Shown here in pieces: positions 23,740 to 33,545 of a DNA stretch of 64,000 nt; within the stretch, counting starts at the first letter, position 1, and each line of letters starts with the position of its first letter. This DNA comes from Streptomyces sp. NBC_00557 (GTDB taxonomy: Bacteria > Actinomycetota > Actinomycetes > Streptomycetales > Streptomycetaceae). Location: contig NZ_CP107796.1 in assembly GCF_036345995.1 (NCBI RefSeq), forward strand, positions 4,836,001 to 4,900,000, given 5' to 3'. The position numbers and the translations under genes were made by a program. Below the pieces are notes generated by a model. It saw nothing but the letters and a program-made list of their open reading frames with translations. It did not search any database and was not told the origin of the DNA.

Positions 23740-25251
23740 GTGATGGTGTCTCGCATCGTGGACGCACCGGCACCGGTGCAGTCGGCCGCGGTGATCCTCG
23801 ACGGCACCGGGCTCGGCGTCGACGACGTCGTACGGCTCGCCGACGGCAGCGCGCACCCGGTGCCGGAGGCCGACGCGATGCGGCGCGTGGAGCACTCCTG
23901 GAACGCCGCCCGGCAGATCGCCGCCACCGGGCGCGTCTACGGCCGCTCCACCGGCGTGGGCGCCAACCGGAACGAGGACGTGCCCACCGAGGCCGCCGCC
24001 GGCCACGGCCTGCGCCTGCTGCGCAGCCACGCCGGCGCCATCGGCGAACAGCTCCCGGCCCGCCAGGTGCGCGCCATGCTCGCCGTCCGCGCCAACCAGC
24101 TGCTGGCCGGGGGCGCGGGCCTGAGGCCCGGCGTGATCACCGCCCTGTGCGAGGCCCTGAAGAGCGGCGCGTATCCGGTGGTCAACGAGTTCGGCTCCGT
24201 CGGCACCGGCGACATCGCGGCCCTGGCCCAGGTCGGCCTCGCGCTCGTCGGCGAACACCCCTGGCGCGGCGCGGGCGCGCCCGCGCCGCAGCCCCTCGAC
24301 AACAACGACGCCCTGGCCCTGATCAGCAGCAACGCCCTCACCCTCGGCCAGTCCGCGCTCGCCCTGCACGAACTGCGCGGGCTCATCGGCGCCACCCAGG
24401 TCGTCGCGGCCCTGTCGCTGCTCGCCGTCGACGGCTCCCACGAGGCGTACGCGGCGCCCGTGCACGCCGCCCGCCCGCACCGGGGCAGCACCGAGGTGGC
24501 CCGGCGGATGCGGGAGCTGATCGGCGCCGCCGACCGGCCGGCCCCGCCCCTCGGCCGGATCCAGGACTCCTACGGCTTCCGCTGCCTGCCCCAGATCCAC
24601 GGCCCCGCGCACGACGCCGCCGACGCCCTGGAGCAGGTCCTCACCGTGGAGATCAACGCGGCCGCCGAGAACCCGCTGATCTCCCCCGAGGACCTGACCG
24701 CCTACCACCACGGCGGCTTCTACCAGGCCCAGCTCGCCCTCGCCCTCGACCACTTCAGGCTCGCGCTGACCCAGGTCGCCCGGCTGTCCACCTCCCGCCT
24801 GTCCACCCTCAACGAGCCCGCCTACACCCGGCTGCGCCCCTTCCTCGCCGACCACCAGCCGGCCTCCTCCGGCGTGATGATCCTGGAGTACGCGGCCGGG
24901 GCGGCCCTCGGCGAACTGCGCGCCTTTTCCGCGCCCGCCTCGCTGGGCCACGCTGTACTCTCCCGGGGCGTCGAGGAACAGGCGAGCTTCGCCTCGCTCG
25001 CCGCGCGGCAGACCCTGCGCGCGTGCGGTGCGTATCGTCTGGTGGTCGGCTGCGAACTGGTCGCCGCCGTCCGCGCGCTGCGCCAGCGCGATCTGCGGCC
25101 CGACCCGGGGCTGCCGGCCGGCCGGGCGTTCGCGCTCGCCGAGTCGGTCCTGGACGCCGACCCGGCCGACCGGCCGCTCACGGACGACGTGACACAGGCG
25201 GCCGCACTGCTCGACCGGTTCACGGAGATCTGGAGGGGGAGCGCGTCATGA
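23740..25251 (+). CDS. Histidine/aromatic ammonia-lyase-like protein lacking the MIO triad
   Basis: 503 residues, the size of histidine ammonia-lyase. Family landmarks are present: VYGRSTGVGANRNE (canonical YGxNTGFG), NNDALALISSNALTLGQSAL, IQDSYGFRCLPQIHGPAHDA (canonical QDPYSLRCQPQ) and GVEEQASFASLAA. The cofactor-forming loop, normally GSVGASGDLAPLA, reads GSVGTGDIAALAQ (T156-G157), one residue shorter and without the Ala-Ser-Gly triad. It therefore should not form methylideneimidazolone and is unlikely to deaminate histidine. A lyase acting on a quaternary ammonium substrate would not need MIO. The neighbouring betaine-type transporter supports that idea (inference). The GTG at 23740 is eight bases after GAGGGGAG; the ATG at 23743 is equally possible. 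Confidence 0.88.
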   Translation: MMVSRIVDAPAPVQSAAVILDGTGLGVDDVVRLADGSAHPVPEADAMRRVEHSWNAARQIAATGRVYGRSTGVGANRNEDVPTEAAAGHGLRLLRSHAGAIGEQLPARQVRAMLAVRANQLLAGGAGLRPGVITALCEALKSGAYPVVNEFGSVGTGDIAALAQVGLALVGEHPWRGAGAPAPQPLDNNDALALISSNALTLGQSALALHELRGLIGATQVVAALSLLAVDGSHEAYAAPVHAARPHRGSTEVARRMRELIGAADRPAPPLGRIQDSYGFRCLPQIHGPAHDAADALEQVLTVEINAAAENPLISPEDLTAYHHGGFYQAQLALALDHFRLALTQVARLSTSRLSTLNEPAYTRLRPFLADHQPASSGVMILEYAAGAALGELRAFSAPASLGHAVLSRGVEEQASFASLAARQTLRACGAYRLVVGCELVAAVRALRQRDLRPDPGLPAGRAFALAESVLDADPADRPLTDDVTQAAALLDRFTEIWRGSAS

Positions 25252-26117
25252 GCGTGGACAGGGATACCGAGGCGACGGGTGCGACCGACAGCCCCGCGAA
25301 CCGGCTGCAGGCCCTCTTCGAGGGGCACCGGCTCACCCCGACCCAGCGCCGGATCGCGCACAGCATGGTCCGGCGGGCCGCCGACGTGCCGTTCCTGTCC
25401 AGCGTGGAGCTGGCCGAGCTGGCCGGGGTCAGCCAGCCGTCGGTGACCCGGTTCGCGGTGGCGCTGGGCTTCGACGGCTACCCGGCGCTGCGCAGGCACC
25501 TGCGCGAGGTCGTCCCCGCCGAACCGGCCGCCGAGGCGGGCGCCTTCAACGAGTACCAGCAGGCCGTCGAGGCCGAGATCGAGAACCTCAGGCACCTCGC
25601 CGACCTGCTCGCCGACCCGCGCCCGGTGCAGAAGGCCGGCCGGATCCTGGCCGCCTCCCGTCCGCTGCCGGTGCTCGGCCTGCGCGCCGCCGCCTCCCAG
25701 GCGTACGGCTTCTGCTACTTCGCCGCCAAGGTCCACCCGGACGTCCGGCTGCTCAACGAGGGCGGCACGATGATCCAGGACCGGATCGACGGCGCCGTCC
25801 GCGCGGGCGCCTCCGCGCTGCTGTGCTTCGCCCTGCCCCGGCATCCGCGCGAGGTCGTCGACACCCTCGCCTACGCCAAGGACGTCGGCCTGACGACCGT
25901 CACGGTCGCCGACTCCGCGTTCGCGCCGGTCGCCAAGCACTCCGATCTGCTGCTGCCCGCCGCCGTCGGCACCGGGCTCGCCTTCGACACCGCGTGCGCG
26001 CCGATGCTGCTCGGGCGGGTGCTGCTGGAGGCGGTCTGCGACGACCTGCCCGACGCGCAGGCCCGGCTGGAGGAGTTCGACGCCAAGGCGGCGGCGCGGG
26101 GCCTGTTCGTGGAGTGA
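25248..26117 (+). CDS. MurR/RpiR-family transcriptional regulator (HTH + SIS domain)
   Basis: 289 residues. The N-terminal RpiR HTH is HRLTPTQRRIAHSMVRRAADVPF, then SVELAELAGVSQPSVTRFAVALGFDGYPALRR. The C-terminal SIS domain (about 125-260) includes VLGLRAAASQAYGFCYFAAKV and DGAVRAGASALLCFALPRHPREVVDTLAYAK. The family usually senses phosphosugars or related ligands. The start overlaps the lyase stop by four bases (ATGA), so both are made from one mRNA. It probably regulates the lyase operon and the divergent transporter. Confidence 0.92.
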   Translation: MSVDRDTEATGATDSPANRLQALFEGHRLTPTQRRIAHSMVRRAADVPFLSSVELAELAGVSQPSVTRFAVALGFDGYPALRRHLREVVPAEPAAEAGAFNEYQQAVEAEIENLRHLADLLADPRPVQKAGRILAASRPLPVLGLRAAASQAYGFCYFAAKVHPDVRLLNEGGTMIQDRIDGAVRAGASALLCFALPRHPREVVDTLAYAKDVGLTTVTVADSAFAPVAKHSDLLLPAAVGTGLAFDTACAPMLLGRVLLEAVCDDLPDAQARLEEFDAKAAARGLFVE

Positions 26118-26214
26118 CGCTCCGGCGCCCCGCTCTCAGATTCGTCTCACCTTCGGCCGCTACCGTGCCTGTCGCACACAGGCGCTTGGTGGACACGTGA
26201 CACGGGAGGCTGAC

Positions 26215-26799
26215 GTGGCGCGCGGAGGACAGGGGCTGGCCCGGGTGGCCGTCGTCGTACGGGCGGGAGCCGCACCGCTGTGGTGGTTCGGAGTGTTCGC
26301 GGCGGGGATCGGCGCGGTGCCGTCCGGCGTCACCGGGCGCCGGGCCGGGGTGCTCGCCGGGGCCGTGCTGTTCCTCGTGGGCGCGGCGGCGGTGGTGCTG
26401 GCGCGGCGGAGCCGGTACGGCGCCCTCGCCCGCGGCGCGGCCCGCGCGGGCAAGTACGACGTGCTGCAGGACCGGGCGGTGACCGTGCGCAACTGGCGCC
26501 GGGGCCACCGCTGGTGGCTGCTGCTGGCCTTCGCCGCGGCGCTCGGCTCCTCCTTCGCGGTGCCCGCGGCCGGCGGCATGCTGCTGGCCGGGCTCGGCAC
26601 CGGGCTGCGGCTGAAGGCCGCCTGGATCGGGCGGCGCGAGCGCGCCGCGGAGACGCTGCTGTGGGTGCGCGTCGACTGGCTCGACCGGCGCGGCGGGAAC
26701 CCGGCGGGCAAGGCCGTCAAGGGCCTGCGCGGCACGGGCATCGCGGCCGGCGACGCGGCCCCGGGCGGGGCCCGCCGCCGTACCGCTCAACTGGTGTGA
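26215..26799 (+). CDS. Membrane protein of unknown function
   Basis: 194 residues with four likely transmembrane helices (APLWWFGVFAAGIGAVPSG, RAGVLAGAVLFLVGAAAVVLA, WWLLLAFAAALGSSFAVPAAG, then GMLLAGLGTGLRL). They are joined by basic loops (LARRSRYGALARGAARAGKYD) and end in a basic C-terminal tail. Family not recognised. The GTG at 26215 has GGGAGG five bases upstream; the GTG at 26197 is an alternative without a ribosome site. Its stop abuts the stop of the convergent roadblock gene with no gap. Confidence 0.72.
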   Translation: MARGGQGLARVAVVVRAGAAPLWWFGVFAAGIGAVPSGVTGRRAGVLAGAVLFLVGAAAVVLARRSRYGALARGAARAGKYDVLQDRAVTVRNWRRGHRWWLLLAFAAALGSSFAVPAAGGMLLAGLGTGLRLKAAWIGRRERAAETLLWVRVDWLDRRGGNPAGKAVKGLRGTGIAAGDAAPGGARRRTAQLV

Positions 26800-27174
26800 C
26801 TACACCTCCAGTTCGGCCTCGATCTTCTTCAGCTGGTGCCGGGCCATCGCCAGGTTGGCCCGCGAGGAGTCCAGGACCAGGTAGAGGAACAGGCCGTTGC
26901 CGCCGCGGGTCCTGAGCAGGCGGATCAGGTGGTACTGGTCGGACAGCGTGATCAGGATGTCCTCGATCTCGCCCTTGAGGCCGAGCATCTCCATCGTGCG
27001 CATCTTGGCGCGGATCACGTCGGTGTTGCCCGCTGCGGCCACGTTCAGGTCGAAGCTCTTGCTGCCGCCCATCGTGCCCAGCGCCATCCCGCTGGTGTAG
27101 TCGACGAGTGCGACGCCGGTGGCGCCCTCGATGGAGGTGAGGGCTTCCTTCAGCGCGGTTTCGGTGTTGGCCAT
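26800..27174 (-). CDS. Roadblock/LC7-domain protein C
   Basis: 124 residues covering one roadblock/LC7 domain: TALKEALTSIEGATGVALVDYTSGMALGTMG, AGNTDVIRAKMRTMEMLGLKGEIEDIL, YHLIRLLRTRGGNGLFLYLVLDSSRANLAMARHQL. Bacterial roadblock proteins act on small Ras-like GTPases (as in MglB) or as kinase-associated adaptors. Last gene of a four-gene leftward cluster, ten bases after roadblock B. No GTPase gene is nearby. Confidence 0.9.
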   Translation of the reverse strand: MANTETALKEALTSIEGATGVALVDYTSGMALGTMGGSKSFDLNVAAAGNTDVIRAKMRTMEMLGLKGEIEDILITLSDQYHLIRLLRTRGGNGLFLYLVLDSSRANLAMARHQLKKIEAELEV

Positions 27175-27184
27175 GGTGGTCCTC

Positions 27185-27679
27185 TCAGCTGTCGGTTGCG
27201 GTGCGCGCCTCGGCGGCCGTGGTGCGAGGCGCGCGGGTGGTGCGGGTGCGTGCGGGTGGTGTGGTGCGGGCGGTCTGGCGTGCGGTGCGGGCGGCGGCCT
27301 CGGCGGCGTCGAGCAGCTCCCCGATGCGGGCGCCGGAGCGGCGGCCCTCCAGGTGCAGCCGGCCCACGTTGACCCGGCCCTCGGCGAGCAGGGTCAGCAC
27401 GGCGGTGCGGCCGGCCGCGTAGGTGGCGACGTAGCCGCGCTCGCCGCGCACCAGCAGTTCCCGGAAGCCGCCGTTGCCGGTGGCGTCGGTGATCCGGACG
27501 GCGACGCCGAGCGCGGCGGCGGTGAGTGCCGAGAGGCCCTCCGGGTCGACCCCCGGGGTGTCATGGGCGACGACGAGCCCGTCGACGCCGGCCGCCAGGG
27601 CCCCGGTGAGCTGCGGGACCCGGTTGCGCAGCCGGTGCAGCTCGTCCAGGACGGCCTGGAGATCTTCCTCGGACACCAT
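27185..27679 (-). CDS. Roadblock/LC7-domain protein B with basic tail
   Basis: 164 residues. The domain starts LQAVLDELHRLRNRVPQLTGALAAGVDGLVVAHDTPGV, with LSALTAAALGVAVRI and RGERGYVATYAAGRTAVLTLLAEGRVNVGRLHLEGRRS. This is the variant seen in conservon-type proteins that test Ser/Thr-like signalling. The last 40 residues are an Arg/Thr-rich low-complexity tail, probably disordered. The ATG at 27679 has GAGGAGA upstream. It lies 31 bases after the DUF4388-like gene. Confidence 0.88.
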   Translation of the reverse strand: MVSEEDLQAVLDELHRLRNRVPQLTGALAAGVDGLVVAHDTPGVDPEGLSALTAAALGVAVRITDATGNGGFRELLVRGERGYVATYAAGRTAVLTLLAEGRVNVGRLHLEGRRSGARIGELLDAAEAAARTARQTARTTPPARTRTTRAPRTTAAEARTATDS

Positions 27680-27710
27680 CAGCTCTCTCCTCTCGGCGGG
27701 GCGGTGCCGT

Positions 27711-28502
27711 TCAAAGCGCCTCCAGCGCATCCCTGAGCCTCTTCAGCAGCGCGATGTCGGGGTCGGTGACCGGGAACGGGGGCGGCGGGGCGGGTGCCGT
27801 CGGCAGCGGGACGACCTGGCCGGCCGCCGCGAGCCGGCGCACGTCGACCAGGGTGTGGAAGGCCTGCCGACCCAGGTTCCGGGCGATGGCGGTGGCCGTG
27901 CGGACGCCGTCCACGCGGTCCAGGACCGCTCGCTGCCGGGGCGTGAGCGGCGCGGCGGCCACCGGGTCGGCGCGGATCAGCGGGGCGGTGTCGGCGGCCG
28001 GGTCGGGCCACAGCCGGTGCAGCAGCAGCCGGCGGCGCAGCGTCTCGCGTTCCAGGGCGACGACCGGCACCGAGGGCAACGGGCCGAGCCGGGGCGCGCG
28101 GTCGTAGCGGAACCGGCCCGGGGCGCTGCTCGGGGCCAGCGCGAAGTACCCGGCGTCGTACAGCGCGTCCAGGTGGCACAGCTCCAGCGCGCCGGTGGGC
28201 AGCAGCCCGGACTCCAGCAGCAGTTCGGCGGCCTGCAGCGGGCCGGAGGCCTCGGCGGCGGCCCGCTGCCAGGCGGTGGCCGCGAGGGTGCCGTGGGCTG
28301 TGAGGAGCACGTCGAGACCGGGGGCGAGCGGGCTGTCGGCATGCACCACGCGGCCCTCGGCGAGGTACAGGGTGCCGTGTTCGCGGACCAGGACGCCGGT
28401 GGCCCGCTCCTCGGCGAGCCGGGTCAGCATCGGCGACAGCGCCCGGGGCTGCGAGGTGTCCCGCACCGGCAGCGGCGGCGGAGGCGTCTGCACCGCGGTC
28501 AT
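27711..28502 (-). CDS. DUF4388/PATAN-like protein
   Basis: 263 residues. The N-terminal 100 residues (LSPMLTRLAEERATGVLVREHGTLYLAEGRVVHADSPLAPGLDVLL) match the DUF4388 pattern: a beta-rich domain with YLAEGRVVHA that appears in regulators of gliding and development. The C-terminal part (LTPRQRAVLDRVDGVRTATAIARNLGRQAFHTLVDVRRLAAAGQVV) resembles a winged helix. The start overlaps roadblock A by four bases. Domain assignment is by pattern memory; the role may be a scaffold or transcription modulator. Confidence 0.7.
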   Translation of the reverse strand: MTAVQTPPPPLPVRDTSQPRALSPMLTRLAEERATGVLVREHGTLYLAEGRVVHADSPLAPGLDVLLTAHGTLAATAWQRAAAEASGPLQAAELLLESGLLPTGALELCHLDALYDAGYFALAPSSAPGRFRYDRAPRLGPLPSVPVVALERETLRRRLLLHRLWPDPAADTAPLIRADPVAAAPLTPRQRAVLDRVDGVRTATAIARNLGRQAFHTLVDVRRLAAAGQVVPLPTAPAPPPPFPVTDPDIALLKRLRDALEAL

Positions 28503-28882
28503 CCCAGGACCAGCCGGTCCGCCATCTCGCCCAGCCGGATCCGGGCGAGCGCGAGATTGCCCTCCTCGCGGCCGAGCCACAGATGCAGGAAGACGCTGCT
28601 GTCGAACGACGTGTCCACGAACCGCAGCAGGTGATAGCTGTCGCGGTTGCTGACGATCACGTCCTCGATGGGCGGGTGCCCGTCGCCGTGGGCGGCGAAG
28701 GCGCCGTGCTCGGCGGCCATCCGGGCCAGCTCGGCGGCCTCGGCGGCGGTCGTCTCGTGATCGCCGCCGGGCGCCTCCCCGACCGTGCCGAGGGCGAGGC
28801 CGCTGGTCCAGTCCACCAGCGCCGCGCCCCGGGCGCCGGGCAGGCGCATCGCTTCCAACAGGCACTCGTCGATTCCGGGCAC
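28499..28882 (-). CDS. Roadblock/LC7-domain protein A
   Basis: 127 residues. It is a roadblock domain close to protein C in pattern: LEAMRLPGARGAALVDWTSGLALGTVGE, then EDVIVSNRDSYHLLRFVDTSFDSSVFLHLWLGREEGNLALARIRL. It heads the leftward cluster roadblock A, DUF4388-like, roadblock B, roadblock C. The start is a GTG with GGGAGGGGAG upstream. The cluster lacks the histidine kinase, DUF742 protein and GTPase of standard actinobacterial conservons. Confidence 0.88.
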   Translation of the reverse strand: MPGIDECLLEAMRLPGARGAALVDWTSGLALGTVGEAPGGDHETTAAEAAELARMAAEHGAFAAHGDGHPPIEDVIVSNRDSYHLLRFVDTSFDSSVFLHLWLGREEGNLALARIRLGEMADRLVLG

Positions 28883-29060
28883 CGTGGCTCCCCTCCCGCC
28901 TGGGACTCCGGCTGAGTGACAGTGACACTACGCACGGTGCGCGCGGGATGTGAGGCCTTTGGCAATTTCCGGTGGAACATGCGTCCGGCGTACTAGTGTG
29001 GGTCAACTAACCCCTGGAGCGCTCGAGTTGATCCATTTGTGCGAGGGGTGCCGGGGCGCG

Positions 29061-30434
29061 TCAACGGCTTCCGGGCGCCCCGAGGGTGGTGAGCGCGTCC
29101 GCGTGCGCCCCGCCGGACTCCGCCACCACCTCGGCGATGGTCTGCGGCTCCCGTACGACCGCGAACTCCACGCCTCCCGCACCGTCCGGCACGAAGCCGT
29201 GGATGCCCGGCCGGGCAAGCGAGTTGTAGGCGTAGTGGTGCGCGAAGCAGTACGCGCCCGTGTCCAGCGCCGCCGCGTAGTCGCCCTGTTCCAGCAGGGG
29301 CAGCGCACGGCCCTCGGCCAGCAGGTCGCCGGAGAAGCAGGCCGGCCCGGCCACGTCCTGCACGACCTCCGGGCCGGGCTTCGGCCGTCCCTTGGCGTCG
29401 TAGGCGGCGATCCTGAGCGGCCACGCCCCCGGCGCGTACACGGTCCGCGTCGCGACCTGCACGCCCGCGTGGGTCACCGCGATCCGCCGCCCGCCCGCGC
29501 TCTTGGCGTACTCCACCCGGGCCACCACCGTGCCCTGCTTGGCCAGCAGCGACCGCCCGAACTCGGTCACCAGCCCGTACCGCCCGTCGAACAGCCCCGG
29601 CACCTGGTCCGCCAGCAGCCGGGCGTACTGCGCGTATGAGGGCTCCGTCGCCTCGGCGGCGAAGTTCACCGGCAGCCCGCCGCCGATGTCGAGCGTGTCG
29701 ATCTGCCGCCGCCCCGCCCGCTCGTTGATCTCCTCCGCGAGCGCGTACGTCTCCGCCACCCCACGCGCCAGCAGCGCCGGCGGGATGCCCTGCGAGCCGG
29801 TGTGCGCGTGCAGCCGGGTCAGCCAGGGCCGGTCCAGATACGCCCGTACGACCCACTCGCGCGCGCCCTCGTCGCGCAACGCCACCCCGAACTTCGAGGT
29901 CTCCGTCGCCGTCGAGGTGGCCCCGATCGAGCCGCCGCCGACCTGCGGGTTGACCCGGATCCCGAGCGGCGGGGCGGTGGCCTGCGCGCGGACCAGGGCG
30001 TCCAGGCGGTCCAGCTCCTGCGGGTTGTCGGCGTTCACCGCGATGCCCAGCGCCAGCGCCTCCCGCAGCTCCGCCGGGGTCTTGGCGGGCGAGTCCAGCA
30101 CGGTCCGGCCGGCCGGCACCCCTGCCGCGCGGGCCAGCGCCAGCTCGCCCGGACTCGCCACCTCGGCGCCGATGCCCGCCTCGTGCAGCAGCCGCAGCAC
30201 CGGCACCAGCGGGGTCGCCTTCACCGCGAAGGCGTGCAGCACCGGCGTGCCCGGCCGCACGACCGCGTCGAACGCCGCCCGCAGCGCCGCCGCCGACTCC
30301 CGGATCCCGGTCACGTCCAGCAGCCCGACCACCGCCGCGTCCGGCCCCAGCAGCCCCTGCTCGACGGCCGCCCGCACCGCCTCGTCCCGCCGCGCGGCGC
30401 GCTCCCGCGCCTCTGCTTCGAGGTCCCGCTCCAC
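29061..30434 (-). CDS. PLP-dependent decarboxylase, diaminopimelate decarboxylase (LysA) type
   Basis: 457 residues of the fold III (alanine-racemase-like) decarboxylase family. The PLP lysine is in HAFAVKATPLVPVLRLL. Other motifs are HTGSQG, the phosphate-binding DIGGGLPVNF and EFGRSLLA, and the C-terminal GPACFSGDLL, with the catalytic Cys context, and DTGAYCFAHHYAYN. The sequence differs from primary LysA (no typical EPGR), so it may act on another amino acid or be a second lysA-type enzyme. The GTG at 30434 has GGGGAG five bases upstream. It diverges from the hut operon. Confidence 0.85.
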   Translation of the reverse strand: MERDLEAEARERAARRDEAVRAAVEQGLLGPDAAVVGLLDVTGIRESAAALRAAFDAVVRPGTPVLHAFAVKATPLVPVLRLLHEAGIGAEVASPGELALARAAGVPAGRTVLDSPAKTPAELREALALGIAVNADNPQELDRLDALVRAQATAPPLGIRVNPQVGGGSIGATSTATETSKFGVALRDEGAREWVVRAYLDRPWLTRLHAHTGSQGIPPALLARGVAETYALAEEINERAGRRQIDTLDIGGGLPVNFAAEATEPSYAQYARLLADQVPGLFDGRYGLVTEFGRSLLAKQGTVVARVEYAKSAGGRRIAVTHAGVQVATRTVYAPGAWPLRIAAYDAKGRPKPGPEVVQDVAGPACFSGDLLAEGRALPLLEQGDYAAALDTGAYCFAHHYAYNSLARPGIHGFVPDGAGGVEFAVVREPQTIAEVVAESGGAHADALTTLGAPGSR

Positions 30435-30532
30435 GGCCTCTCCCCTCGTGTTTCCCCTCGTGCCCGGTCGTCTCCGTCTCGCGCACATCCAGCCAAACAC
30501 CCGCGGCGCGCGGACGGGGGCGCCCCGATGTA

Positions 30533-30570
30533 TTGACTAGTTCTATTCAGGAAGACAGGATGTGAATAGA
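30533..30570 (+). promoter_or_regulatory. hut operon promoter with 8-bp inverted repeat
   Basis: TTGACT (30533-30538) and CAGGAT (30556-30561), 17 bases apart, form a good principal-sigma promoter. A perfect inverted repeat, TCTATTCA (30542-30549) and TGAATAGA (30563-30570), brackets the -10, with half-site centres 21 bp apart. This is the expected layout of a repressor operator. The half-site TGTGAATAG recurs at 23649. Confidence 0.65.
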
Positions 30571-30594
30571 CAGAGCAACAGGAGGAGGCAGACG

Positions 30595-32255
<1,661 letters not shown>

Positions 32256-32259
<4 letters not shown>

Positions 32260-33545
32260 CCCAGGAAACCCGTTCCGCCGTGCGGAACGACTGCCCGCAG
32301 CCTGGTGGTTCCACCGTGCGAAGTGCCTCCTCTTTCCACGAGATGTGGCGCGAACTGCTTCCGGTCGGGCGGCATCCCGACTCCGGTGGGTACCGGCGTT
32401 TTGCCTGGACGGGCGCCGACGCCGACTGCCGGGCCTGGTTCAAGGAGCAGGCGGAGGCGCGGGGGCTGGCGTACGAGGTCGACCGCAACGGGAATCAGTG
32501 GGCGTGGGCGGGGGACCCGGAGGCCGGGGACGCGGTGGTCACCGGGTCGCACCTGGACTCGGTGCCCGACGGAGGGGCCTTCGACGGGCCCCTCGGGGTC
32601 GTGTCCTCCTTCGCGGCCCTGGATGAACTGCGCGGGAGGGGAGCGCGGTTCACCAGGCCGCTGGCCGTCGTCAACTTCGGCGACGAGGAAGGGGCCCGGT
32701 TCGGGCTCGCCTGCGTCGGGTCGCGGCTCACCGCCGGGCAGCTGACCGCCGAGCAGGCGCACCGGCTCACCGACGCGGACGGGATCACCCTGCCGCAGGC
32801 CATGGAGGCCGCCGGCTACGACCCCGAGGGCATCGGGGCCGACCCGGAACGGCTCGCCCGGATCGGCGCGTTCGTCGAACTGCACGTCGAGCAGGGGCGG
32901 GCCCTGGACCTGTCCGGCGACCCGGTGGGCGTCGCCAGCGCCATCTGGCCGCACGGACGCTGGCGGTTCGACTTCCGGGGCGAGGCCAACCACGCCGGCA
33001 CCACCCGGCTGGTGGACCGCCGTGATCCGATGCTGTCCTACGCCGAGACCGTGCTCGCCGCCCGCCGCGAGGCCGAACTCGCCGGTGCCGTCGCCACCTT
33101 CGGGAAGATCGCGGTGGAGCCCAACGGGGTCAACGCGATCCCCTCGCTGGTGCGCGGCTGGCTCGACTCCCGCGCCGCCGACCAGGAGACCCTGGACACG
33201 GTGGTCGAGGGCATCCAGAAGGCCGCCCGGGAGTACGCCGACGCCCACGGCGTCGACCTGGACGTCGTCCGGGAGTCCTTCACCCCGGTCGTCGAGTTCG
33301 ACCACGCCCTGCGCGACGAACTCGGCCGCATCCTGGGCAAGGACACCGGCCTCACGGTGCCCGTCCTCGGCACCGGCGCCGGACACGACGCCGGAATCCT
33401 CTCCGGCAGCGTTCCGACCGCCATGCTGTTCGTGCGCAACCCCACCGGTGTCTCGCACTCCCCGGCCGAGTTCGCCGCCGAGGACGACTGCGTGACCGGG
33501 GTGCGCGCGCTCGCCGACGTACTGGAAGGGCTGGCCTGCAGGTGA
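32256..33545 (+). CDS. M20-family amidohydrolase (allantoate/N-carbamoyl-amino-acid amidohydrolase type) in the hut operon
   Basis: 429-residue metallohydrolase. Metal-site motifs are [22 protein letters not shown] (His, Asp), [11 protein letters not shown] (Glu-Glu), [15 protein letters not shown] and the late [11 protein letters not shown], with [13 protein letters not shown] at the end, as in allantoate amidohydrolase and carbamoylase. The GTG start overlaps hutU by four bases. HutF makes N-formylglutamate, which still needs deformylation, and no HutG is in the operon. This enzyme may perform that step (inference). A second possibility is ureide metabolism unrelated to histidine. Confidence 0.9.

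Noticed and set aside
23740..25251. Calling the lyase hutH
   Set aside because: The MIO-forming Ala-Ser-Gly is missing (GSVGTGD), so histidine ammonia-lyase activity is unlikely.
26800..28882. Calling the roadblock cluster a conservon (cvn)
   Set aside because: No histidine kinase, DUF742 protein or GTPase gene is present in the operon.
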